A DNA stretch of 63,478 nt from Cohnella xylanilytica (GTDB lineage Bacteria; Bacillota; Bacilli; Paenibacillales; Paenibacillaceae), in the NCBI RefSeq assembly GCF_014212175.1, contig NZ_JACJVR010000127.1, positions 1 to 63,478 on the forward strand, given 5' to 3'. Shown here one piece after another: positions 43,387-50,878 of the stretch. The translations under genes and the position numbers were made by a program. Below the pieces are notes generated by a model. It was not told where the DNA came from, did not search any database, and saw nothing but the letters and a program-made list of their open reading frames with translations. Each line of letters starts with the position of its first letter. Position 1 is the stretch's first letter.

Positions 43387-44307
43387 ATGGACCACACCAC
43401 CGTTGTGCCGGCTCGTCCGCCGGCAGCAACCAACAGCAGGAGACCATCCAGAATCAGAAAGCATGGGTCGGGGTATTTATTCCTCTTGCCGGCGATCGTT
43501 ATCTTCGTGCTGTTCTTGTGGCTTCCGATCGTCAAGGGAGTCATCTTCAGCTTCCAGGACGTCGACTTCGTCAAGGGCAATTCCTGGGTCGGCTTCGACA
43601 ATTACAAGACGGTCTTCCACGACTCCACGATCGGCCAATCGATCAAAAATACGTTGTATTATATGGCGCTCTGCCTAATCATCGGGTTCTGGGTGCCGAT
43701 TCTGTTCGCGGTCGCGATCTCCGAGGTTCGGCGCCTTCAGGGCGCGCTGCGCGTCATGGCTTACTTGCCGAACGTGATCCCGCTCGTCGTGCTCTACGGC
43801 CTGTGGCGCTGGATCTACGATCCGGTCGGGCCGATCAACGCCGCACTGCAATGGATCGGCCTCGATCAGATCATGTTCATGACGGATCCGAAGTGGTCGA
43901 TGGCTTCGCTCGTCATCATGGAGACTTGGCAATCGTTCGGTTCCGCCATGCTGATCTACCTGGCGGCCGTGCTCAGCGTCCCTAAAGACTGGTACGAAGC
44001 GGCGGAGATCGACGGGGCCGGCATCTGGGCGCGCATCCGCCATATTACGCTGCCTTCGATCAAGGGCTTGATCGGCTTGATGCTGATCATGCAACTGATC
44101 GCGACGTCGCAAGGCTATCAATCGCAGCTCGCGATGCTCGACGGCGGACCGGTCAACGCGACGATGACTTACGGGCTCAAGATCGTGAAGTATGCTTTCA
44201 CGCAGCTCAATTACGGCGTCGCTTCCGCGATGGGCGTCTTGATGTTCATCGTGCTCAGCGTGCTCGCCATCATCCAATTCAGACTGAACAACCAGGGGGA
44301 CAGATAA
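43387..44307 (+). CDS. Carbohydrate ABC transporter permease 1 (UgpA/LplB type)
   Basis: A 306-residue permease with six transmembrane helices and the EAA loop (YEAAEIDGAGIWARIRHITLPSI). The N-terminal 30 residues are a Pro/Ala/basic cytoplasmic extension. It pairs with the second permease two bases downstream. The order permease-permease-binding protein is one of the common layouts of YesMN-controlled importers. No ATPase is encoded here, so a shared MsmX-like ATPase elsewhere is expected. Confidence 0.9.
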   Translation: MDHTTVVPARPPAATNSRRPSRIRKHGSGYLFLLPAIVIFVLFLWLPIVKGVIFSFQDVDFVKGNSWVGFDNYKTVFHDSTIGQSIKNTLYYMALCLIIGFWVPILFAVAISEVRRLQGALRVMAYLPNVIPLVVLYGLWRWIYDPVGPINAALQWIGLDQIMFMTDPKWSMASLVIMETWQSFGSAMLIYLAAVLSVPKDWYEAAEIDGAGIWARIRHITLPSIKGLIGLMLIMQLIATSQGYQSQLAMLDGGPVNATMTYGLKIVKYAFTQLNYGVASAMGVLMFIVLSVLAIIQFRLNNQGDR

Positions 44308-44309
44308 TC

Positions 44310-45182
44310 ATGAGAGCAGCCGAACGCGGTATTCTGTCCACCCATGACTATAAGAAGTCCGCGACCCGAATTCTGATCGTCGTCATGTCGATCGTCATAC
44401 TGGCGATGGTCCTCAGCATGCTGTACCCGATCGCCGTCACGTTCCTGAACGCGTTCAAGTCCACGATCGACGTCAACTCGTTCCCGCCCAAGCTGTTGCC
44501 TAGAGAGTGGGTCACGACGAACTTCAAGGAAGGCTGGGACCTCATGAACTTGCCGTTGTTCATGCGGAACTCGCTGTTCGTCTTCCTCGGCAATCTGATC
44601 GTAACGGTGGCGGCGCTCGGCGGAGCCGCCTTCGCCTTGTCCAAGCTGAACTTGCCCGGCCGGAAGCTGATCTTCCTCTTCTTCCTGTCGACGCTGTTCA
44701 TTCCGCCGTCGACGTATATCGTGCCGAACTTCGTCAACCTGAAGGACCTCGGGCTGATGAACTCGTTCTTCGCGCTCTGGCTGCCGGCCGGCGCGAGCGC
44801 CTTCAACATGCTGCTGCTTAAGAGCTTCTTCGACGACATCAACAACGAGATCTTCGAAGCTTCCCGCATCGACGGGGCGTCCAACTGGTACGGCTTCACG
44901 CGAATCGCGCTGCCGCTGGCGATGCCGATCATCTCCACGCTGGCGATCTTCATCTTCTCGTCCGCCTGGAACGACTGGTTCTGGCCTTCGTTGATCATGC
45001 ATGACGACCAGCATTATCCGGTCGCTTCGGCGATTTACAAGAACGTCATCAACGCGAGAGGCATCAAGCTGAACATCAAATTCGCCATTCTGGCGATGGT
45101 CGCCGTGCCGCCGATGGTCATCTTCCTGTTGTTCCAGAGGTTCATCATGCGCGGGCTTCATCTGGGCGGCGTGAAGGGATAA
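44310..45182 (+). CDS. Carbohydrate ABC transporter permease 2 (UgpE/MalG type)
   Basis: A 290-residue permease with six transmembrane helices and an EAA loop (EASRIDGASNWYGFTRIALPLAMP). GGGGGA lies before the ATG, and the gene starts two bases after permease 1. The C-terminus FQRFIMRGLHLGGVKG is typical of the family. Confidence 0.9.
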   Translation: MRAAERGILSTHDYKKSATRILIVVMSIVILAMVLSMLYPIAVTFLNAFKSTIDVNSFPPKLLPREWVTTNFKEGWDLMNLPLFMRNSLFVFLGNLIVTVAALGGAAFALSKLNLPGRKLIFLFFLSTLFIPPSTYIVPNFVNLKDLGLMNSFFALWLPAGASAFNMLLLKSFFDDINNEIFEASRIDGASNWYGFTRIALPLAMPIISTLAIFIFSSAWNDWFWPSLIMHDDQHYPVASAIYKNVINARGIKLNIKFAILAMVAVPPMVIFLLFQRFIMRGLHLGGVKG

Positions 45183-45350
45183 CGGGATTCGACGAAACGT
45201 AAAGGTGTACAAGCGCAGATCGTCATGCTGCGCGCGCGACGAATCGTAATGTTGCACACGATGCGAATAGGAATACACATCGCCCTAGTGAATGCGCCTC
45301 CATTATGATGAGGTCGTAGCATAAATTCCACACGGATAAGGGGAGTTACA

Positions 45351-46808
45351 ATGCAAAAGACAAAATTGCCGGCTCTGCTGATTGGCGTGGCCATGCTCAG
45401 CGCATTGGCGACCGCATGCGGCAGCAACAACACCAACGGTTCGGTCGCCAGCCCGTCGCCTTCGAGCTCGGGTTCTTCGCCGGCGGCGTCGCCTTCGGAT
45501 TCCGCGGCATCGCCGTCCGTCGATCCGAACGCGGAGAAGGTAACGATCAAGATTCACTATCCGACGGCCGACAAGCAAGAACTCCGCACGATCGAAGACG
45601 CGAAGATCAAGCGGTTCCAGGAGAAGTATCCGAACGTCAAGATCGAGAAGGACGACTGGCAGTACAAGGTCGACGAGATCGGTCCGAAGATGGCCGCCAA
45701 CGAGGCGCCGACCTTCTTCAACACCTACGCGACGGAAGCGAAGATGCTGGTCGAGAAGGGCTGGGCCGCGGACATTACGGATCTGTGGAACAATTACGAG
45801 CATAAGGACGACATCAACCCGGTTCTTCAGAACCAGTTCATCCTCGACGGCAAAGTCTACGGCGTCGCCCAGCAAGGTTACGTCAGCGAAGTCGTGATCA
45901 ACAAGAAGATGCTGGCCGACAAAGGCATCGCGCTTCCTTCCTACGACTGGACGTGGGATGACTTCTACAATATCGCCAAGCAAGCGACCGATCCGAAGAA
46001 GGGCATCGCGGGCGTCGCTCTGATGGCCAAAGTCGGCGACGGCGGCTGGAACTGGACGAACTTCCTGTTCGAAGCGGGCGGCGAGATTCAGAACGTCGCC
46101 GATGGCAAAGTAACCGCGGCCTTCAACTCCGACGCCGGCGTCAAAGCTCTTGAACTCTACAAGAAGCTGCGTTGGGAAGCGAACGCGGTTCCGCAAGACT
46201 GGGCGCTCGACTGGGGCGGCGCCACCGGGGCGTTCGCGCAAGGTCGCGCAGCCATGGTTATCGCAGGCGCCGACGGCCCTCTGCAGCAAGCGCTGCAAGC
46301 GAGCATGAAGCCGGAAGACTTGGCGGTCTATCCGATGCCGGCCGCTCAAGCAGGCGGCAAGCACACCGGCGTCCTCGGCGGCGACTACCTGATCATCAAC
46401 CCGAACGCCAGCAAGGCCGAGCAGCAAGCCGCATTCAACTATATCGTGTTCGACTACTACTCCGACGACGCGCTGGCATCGCTGGAGCAAAGCATCCAAC
46501 AACTGAAGAGCGAAGGCAAGTACTACGTGCCTCCGCACATGAACTACTACAAGGAAGATTCCGAGTACGGCAAGAAGGTGCAAGAGCTGCTCGCCAAGTA
46601 CGACAACGCGTACAAGTACGACCCGTCTGAAGCCGCTCTGCTCGACGGCAAGCCGGAAGCGCAATACAACACGCAAGACTACTACAGCACGATGACGAAC
46701 GTCATCCAAGAAGTCTTCACGAAGAAGGATGCCGATCCGAAGAAGCTGCTCGACAGCGCGGCGAAGCTGATGCAAGAAAAGTATTACAACAATATCAAGG
46801 TTAACTAA
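45351..46808 (+). CDS. Extracellular solute-binding lipoprotein of the sugar transporter
   Basis: A 485-residue family-1 binding protein: signal peptide with lipobox LATACGSN, a Ser/Ala/Pro linker of about 35 residues, then the two-lobe fold (FQEKYPNVKIEKDDWQ, QGYVSEVVINKKMLADKGI, WTWDDFYNIAKQAT). It delivers an oligosaccharide to the two permeases upstream. A 168-bp gap from permease 2 may hold its own promoter, as binding proteins are often made in excess. The sugar is unknown; the neighbouring GH36 gene makes alpha-galactosides plausible. Confidence 0.9.
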   Translation: MQKTKLPALLIGVAMLSALATACGSNNTNGSVASPSPSSSGSSPAASPSDSAASPSVDPNAEKVTIKIHYPTADKQELRTIEDAKIKRFQEKYPNVKIEKDDWQYKVDEIGPKMAANEAPTFFNTYATEAKMLVEKGWAADITDLWNNYEHKDDINPVLQNQFILDGKVYGVAQQGYVSEVVINKKMLADKGIALPSYDWTWDDFYNIAKQATDPKKGIAGVALMAKVGDGGWNWTNFLFEAGGEIQNVADGKVTAAFNSDAGVKALELYKKLRWEANAVPQDWALDWGGATGAFAQGRAAMVIAGADGPLQQALQASMKPEDLAVYPMPAAQAGGKHTGVLGGDYLIINPNASKAEQQAAFNYIVFDYYSDDALASLEQSIQQLKSEGKYYVPPHMNYYKEDSEYGKKVQELLAKYDNAYKYDPSEAALLDGKPEAQYNTQDYYSTMTNVIQEVFTKKDADPKKLLDSAAKLMQEKYYNNIKVN

Positions 46809-46821
46809 TCGTTAGAGCAGA

Positions 46822-46872
46822 GAGGGCTGTCCCGGCGCGGAGCGCATCCGCCGAGGGGCAGCCCTCCTCTCT
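46822..46872 (+). terminator. Terminator of the sugar transporter operon
   Basis: GAGGGCTG(T)CCC pairs with GGGGCAGCCCTC around an inner GGCGGA-type stem. The U run (CTCCTCTCT) is weak. Confidence 0.6.
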
Positions 46873-46944
46873 CATGCAGCGACGTATGGACCTATTCTCG
46901 TTGGATATATCGATATAGAGCTTCATGAAATAATAAAAAGCAAC

Positions 46945-47409
46945 GGGGCTGTCCCAAAGGTCATCAACAATGACTGAGGGACGGCCCCTGCTTTGTAGTT
47001 AGCGATGGATACAGACCCCCTATTTATTTCATCGCCTCTTCGAAATCGACATCGCGTTTGTTATGCGAAACAGCCAGCGTAAGCCGGGCTACAATGTGCA
47101 GGTCGGAACGGAAAATCAGTTTATTCTCGGTTACAGCTTGCATCGGCGACCAGCGGATACTCGTTGCTTGCACCTCATTCGGAGAAGGTCGAAGCGACTC
47201 TTGGCCAGTTGCCGGGAACCGTGCGGCGATTCGGAATCGACATGATCGAAGCGAGACTGAGAAGGGTCCCGCTGAGCAGCAATGGACCCAAACGTGCAAT
47301 GGCGGCGCAGGGATAACTCTCCCTACGCCGCCATTCAGTGATTTCTACCCCATTTTGCGAGCGGGTTGTTCCCAAAGCGAGCAAAAAATTTACTTATGGG
47401 ACAGCTCCC
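46945..47409 (+). mobile_element. Decayed IS1182-type insertion sequence remnant
   Basis: Imperfect terminal inverted repeats (GGGGCTGTCCCA at 46945; TGGGACAGCTCCC ending 47409) enclose 465 bp holding a transposase fragment. The element is far shorter than an intact IS of this family, so most of the transposase gene is deleted. The right end stops about 15 bases from the six-Cys peptide gene. Confidence 0.7.
47063..47236 (+). pseudogene. IS1182-family transposase fragment, frameshifted
   Basis: In frame from 47063 the translation reads MRNSQRKPGYNVQVGTENQF then ILGYSLHRRPADTRCLHL, the well-known IS1182 transposase core. Near 47180 the frame breaks: the continuation EKVEATLGQLPGTV is in a shifted frame up to about 47215. 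Nothing of the catalytic C-terminal part follows. It is a non-functional remnant. Confidence 0.8.
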
Positions 47410-47423
47410 TTGTCAGTCCTGCA

Positions 47424-47543
47424 TTAGCAGCAGCCTACTTGCGACTCCGACCAGGAGCCGTTCGCTTGGTTCAGGCAGCGCTTGTAGTAGGCGCTTCCCG
47501 TGGAGTTCGTGCAGCCATAACCGCAATAATAATAGCAGCTCAT
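47424..47543 (-). CDS. 39-residue six-cysteine peptide (candidate disulfide-rich secreted peptide)
   Basis: A 40-codon frame preceded by a perfect AAAGGAGGTGA Shine-Dalgarno, eight bases from the ATG. The product has Cys at 3, 7, 11, 23, 38 and 39, six Tyr (4-6, 9, 19, 20), several Gly/Ser/Asn, and ends Gly-Cys-Cys. There is no double-glycine leader and no signal peptide, so it would be exported whole. It is the last gene of an operon with MauE-like, redoxin and ABC exporter genes, 41 bases after the exporter stop. An even number of Cys beside thiol-redox partners suggests disulfides. Bacteriocin or signal function is inference; I recognise no named family. Confidence 0.7.
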   Translation of the reverse strand: MSCYYYCGYGCTNSTGSAYYKRCLNQANGSWSESQVGCC

Positions 47544-47584
47544 CGTTTGGTTCACCTCCTTTCAGGGCATGGGGGTCATCGGCT

Positions 47585-49393
47585 TTAGCGATAAGTTTCC
47601 GCTTGGGTTCGGAACATCCGCGCATATTCGCCTTGCAGATCCATAAGCGCTTCATGGCTGCCTTGCTCGATGATGCGGCCGTTCTTCATGACGAGAATCA
47701 GATCGGCCTTCCGGCATATACCCAACCGGTGCGAAGTGAAGAAGGTGGTGCGGCCTTCGCTCAGATCGGCGAGCCGATCGAACAAGGCGGCTTCGGCCAT
47801 CGGATCGAGGGCGGAGGTGGGCTCGTCCAGCACCAGGATGTCGGCGTTGCGGAAGAACGCCCGGCTGATCGCGATTCGCTGCCACTGTCCGTACGACAGC
47901 TCGTATCCTCCGAGGAACCGGTAGCCGAGTTCCGTGTCGAATCCATGCGGCAGCTGCGAAGCCAACTCGTCGGCGCCGGAACTGGCGGCGGCCTCGAGCA
48001 GCCTGTCGGGATCCTCCCGATGCCGAAGGCTTCCGAATGCGATGTTGTCCTTGAGCGACAGCTGATATTGCACGAAGTCCTGGAAGATCGCGGCTACTCC
48101 GGCCCGCAGCGCGTTCGGGTCGATGCGGTCGACGGGGATTCCGTCGAAGGCGATCCGTCCGGCTGTCGTTGGATACAGGCCAAGCAAGCATTTGATCAGC
48201 GTGCTCTTGCCGGCTCCGTTCTCCCCTACGATCGCGACCTTATCGCCGGGACGAACGCGGAAGGAGATGCCGTCCAGCGCCGGCTGTTCGGCTCCCGGGT
48301 AACGGAACGCGAGTCCGGCGACATCGATACCCTGCTTCAAGGGGAAGGGGGACTCCTCTTGTCCCCCGGCCTCGTTCTCCTCTTCCATTCGGAGATAGTC
48401 GAACCATTCCTGCGTGTACAAAGCCAGCTCGTATATTCCGGCGATCTGGGCAGACATCGCGCGCAGGTTGCCTTGCACGGACGACAGCGCTTGAAGAAGC
48501 GCCACGAACGGCGGCAGTCCAAGACGTCCTGATGCAGCCAGCTTAAGCAGCAGGCTGCCGACGAGCGAGAAGACGGCAGCCCATGCCGTAGCGAAGCCGG
48601 CTTTCAGCCAGGACATGCGGCGCTCCAGCTCCAGCTGCTCTTCGCCGTTCTCCCGGTACAATCGCTTCCATTGGCCGAGAAAATGATTCGACAAGCCGAA
48701 GATTCGAATCTCCTTCGCCCATTCCCGGTTGGACAGGAGGCCGAAGAAGTATTCCGCCTTCCGCTTCTTGGGCGTCTGCCGGATATCCTGGAAGAACCGG
48801 AACCGACTCTCCTTGATGTCGATGTACAGCGAAGGAAGGACCAGGAGCACCAAGCCGACGGCCAATAACGGATGGAAGCCGAGCAGAACGACGATCAACC
48901 CCGCCAGCGTCGCGACCGATTGCACGATTCGGGTCATCGAAGAGAAGAATTGCAATCCCCGATGCTCGAGTCCGGCGAATACCCGTTCCTGCAGGTCGTA
49001 AAATTCGTGCGATTCCAGACGCATGAGCGGCAGGCGGGTCGACTTGCTGCCGGTCCGATGTCCCATATGCAGCATGAGGCCGAGCTTGATGCGGCTGTTC
49101 TGGAATCGGTTCGCGATGTCAAGGCAGCTTTGAAGCCAATAGAGACCGGCTTGCCCCAGAAGAAGGGCCAATGCTCTTCCGTAACCGCCGCCCTGGCCGA
49201 TAGCGCTTTGGGCGGCGGCGACCAGTTCGGCCGTCATATAGATTTGCGCGACCGGCAGCATGGCCGTTCCGAATTCGCAGGCCGTCAGCGTCGCCATTCT
49301 CAGCGGCATTATTCGGAACAGGAGTGCCGTCATGCGCACCATGGCCCCCAGCGTCAACGCCAATTGTCTGCGGGCCGCGTTCCATCCCGCCAT
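47585..49393 (-). CDS. ABC exporter, fused permease/ATPase, no protease domain
   Basis: A 602-residue half-transporter: about six N-terminal transmembrane helices (first 330 residues) and an ATPase with Walker A (GENGAGKSTL), signature LSYGQWQRIA and Walker B ILVLDEPTSALD. Unlike SunT or NisT-like peptidase exporters, there is no C39 Cys-protease domain at the N-terminus, fitting a cargo without a leader. It begins four bases after the redoxin stop with no strong ribosome site, so translational coupling is likely; an internal ATG near 49342 is an alternative. Cargo is probably the adjacent six-Cys peptide (inference). Confidence 0.85.
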   Translation of the reverse strand: MAGWNAARRQLALTLGAMVRMTALLFRIMPLRMATLTACEFGTAMLPVAQIYMTAELVAAAQSAIGQGGGYGRALALLLGQAGLYWLQSCLDIANRFQNSRIKLGLMLHMGHRTGSKSTRLPLMRLESHEFYDLQERVFAGLEHRGLQFFSSMTRIVQSVATLAGLIVVLLGFHPLLAVGLVLLVLPSLYIDIKESRFRFFQDIRQTPKKRKAEYFFGLLSNREWAKEIRIFGLSNHFLGQWKRLYRENGEEQLELERRMSWLKAGFATAWAAVFSLVGSLLLKLAASGRLGLPPFVALLQALSSVQGNLRAMSAQIAGIYELALYTQEWFDYLRMEEENEAGGQEESPFPLKQGIDVAGLAFRYPGAEQPALDGISFRVRPGDKVAIVGENGAGKSTLIKCLLGLYPTTAGRIAFDGIPVDRIDPNALRAGVAAIFQDFVQYQLSLKDNIAFGSLRHREDPDRLLEAAASSGADELASQLPHGFDTELGYRFLGGYELSYGQWQRIAISRAFFRNADILVLDEPTSALDPMAEAALFDRLADLSEGRTTFFTSHRLGICRKADLILVMKNGRIIEQGSHEALMDLQGEYARMFRTQAETYR

Positions 49394-49397
49394 TCGG

Positions 49398-49964
49398 TCA
49401 GCCCGCGGGCGAGAGCGAGGGAGCCTGCGGCAAGATCGGCTCGGCCAGCGTCCGCAAATGCGCTTCTTCGTTCACGTGTCCTTTGGCGACGACCCTGCCA
49501 TTCGAATCGAGGGTATAGGCGAACGGGAACACGGTCGTCCGGTAAACTGTCATTTCCTCCATCCGATGGGGGATGACGGGCAGCGTGATGTCGTATTCCT
49601 GCATGACGGCCGGCAGCTCGCCTTCGTTCTCCTCGAACATGAGGATCGCGAGCTTCAGATGGGGGTGCTTGTCCTTGAATTTATGCAGCACGGGATAGAG
49701 AAGCTTGCAGACGCCGCACCCCGTAACGGAGAACACGACAACGGTATTCCGCAGCGAGATTTCCTTCCCGGCGGTATCGATCATGTCGAGACGGGGAAAT
49801 TCGGAGCGAGGCTCCAGTCCGGGCAGTTCGCCCTCCGGAATGCCCGGCGGGAAATTCGGCCGCTTGATCCTGTTCATGCGGCGGAGCATATAAACGACGC
49901 ATGCGCCCAGACAGAGCGTTAACGCCCACAAGGTGAAATAGGAGACCATAAAAAGCGGATTCAT
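49398..49964 (-). CDS. Membrane-tethered redoxin (thioredoxin-like, CGVC)
   Basis: A 188-residue protein with an N-terminal transmembrane helix (about 6-27) and a thioredoxin-like domain facing out. The active site is CGVC in VVFSVTGCGVCKLLYP, and cis-Pro lies in TTVFPFAYTLD. It resembles MauD/TlpA-type thiol-disulfide enzymes. AGGGGGAAT overlaps the MauE stop 14 bases upstream. Together with MauE it is expected to make or shuffle disulfides outside the membrane, presumably those of the six-Cys peptide. Longer upstream frames have no site. Confidence 0.82.
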   Translation of the reverse strand: MNPLFMVSYFTLWALTLCLGACVVYMLRRMNRIKRPNFPPGIPEGELPGLEPRSEFPRLDMIDTAGKEISLRNTVVVFSVTGCGVCKLLYPVLHKFKDKHPHLKLAILMFEENEGELPAVMQEYDITLPVIPHRMEEMTVYRTTVFPFAYTLDSNGRVVAKGHVNEEAHLRTLAEPILPQAPSLSPAG

Positions 49965-49978
49965 CGACAGGATTCCCC

Positions 49979-50497
49979 CTAAGGATGAGATTCGGAGCGC
50001 ATGGACCGGAACATCGCGCGCAGCAGCGCGACGATCGCGAACAGGCCGACCCAGATGAGGATGGCGGCCCCCGCGTCGGCCGGCGAAGCCTTGAGCGGGC
50101 TTCTCCCGGAGCCGTCGTACAGCAAGTAGGCCGAGGACAGCGCCAGCATTCCCGCGAGCAGGAGCGTCGGCACGCCAAGGGTTTGCGGGATGGCTTTGCC
50201 GAAGCAGTGACACTCGATTCGTTCTTTTCGCGCCAAGGCGATTCCGGCGACGGCGGCGAATCCCGACGCGAGCAGAACGGTCAATCCTTCCCCGAACCAG
50301 CGGACGGGCCAGAGCAGCAAGGCCGCGGCCGCGATCTCAAGCGCGGGGACGAGCCATGATGCCGCGCGGACCGATCGTTCGCGCCGAAGGAAGGAACGCA
50401 TCGTCGCCCGGAACGATGCGGGTCCGGCGAGCTTGGCGATTCCCGCGAATGCGAAGATTATCGCGAGTCCCAGGCGAAGGAATTCCGAGATCGTCAT
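49979..50497 (-). CDS. MauE/DoxX-like redox-associated membrane protein
   Basis: A 172-residue four-helix membrane protein of the MauE type: FAGIAKLAGPASFRATMRSF near the start, WLVPALEIAAAALLLWP, and a Cys-containing loop IECHCFGKAIP facing the thiol chemistry. MauE proteins accompany MauD-like redoxins and are thought to pass electrons between membrane quinone and the thioredoxin fold. The ATG at 50497 follows GGAGGAGG. It heads the four-gene operon, with an AT-rich palindromic region upstream. Confidence 0.85.
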   Translation of the reverse strand: MTISEFLRLGLAIIFAFAGIAKLAGPASFRATMRSFLRRERSVRAASWLVPALEIAAAALLLWPVRWFGEGLTVLLASGFAAVAGIALARKERIECHCFGKAIPQTLGVPTLLLAGMLALSSAYLLYDGSGRSPLKASPADAGAAILIWVGLFAIVALLRAMFRSMRSESHP

Positions 50498-50878
50498 GAA
50501 CCTCCTCCATTTCGCCGCAATCGGCATAAAGTTGTCCAAGCGGCGGAGCGCATAGAGGAAATCTCTCAAGATCCGCCGGGAGTTGCCCTCATAATAATTA
50601 ATTTGGTTATATCTAGGAAATGCTCATTTCTATTGGAAATAGGAGAAATATTACTATTTTAGCAGAGACCTGCAGAGGGGAGCCTTGCGTTCCCGGCAAG
50701 ATCGAAGAATCTCACACGGTATCCATAACAATGCGCATTCTTTTGGCCGGACCGTTCTTCCATAATGATATGAGCTATCGGGTCTTAAGCGAGGGGGAGC
50801 AGCATGGGCCGAATCGTCGGCGATCTGGCGGAGCGGCTCCAAGAGACTCAGGCATCTTAATGCAGAGGTGAAGATAAC
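50498..50878. other. 381-bp regulatory interval between divergent operons
   Basis: The centre (about 50580-50660) is markedly AT-rich for this genome and holds two overlapping palindromes (50617-50630 and 50630-50642). I see no gene. A 17-codon frame at about 50804 with GGGGGAG before its ATG is possible but unsupported. Confidence 0.5.
50617..50642 (-). promoter_or_regulatory. Candidate operator upstream of the six-Cys peptide operon
   Basis: GAAATG-CT-CATTTC (perfect 6-bp arms) directly abuts CTATT-GGA-AATAG. These dyads sit about 120-145 bases upstream of the MauE start within AT-rich sequence. No regulator gene is adjacent. Confidence 0.35.

Noticed and set aside
46945..46990. GGGGCTGTCCC...GGGACGGCCCC palindrome as a free-standing MITE
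   Set aside because: It coincides with the left end of the IS1182-type relic; a separate MITE is not needed to explain it.
50620..50871. Plus-strand frame upstream of the GH31 gene
   Set aside because: No Shine-Dalgarno, spans palindromic AT-rich regulatory DNA, and no recognisable product.
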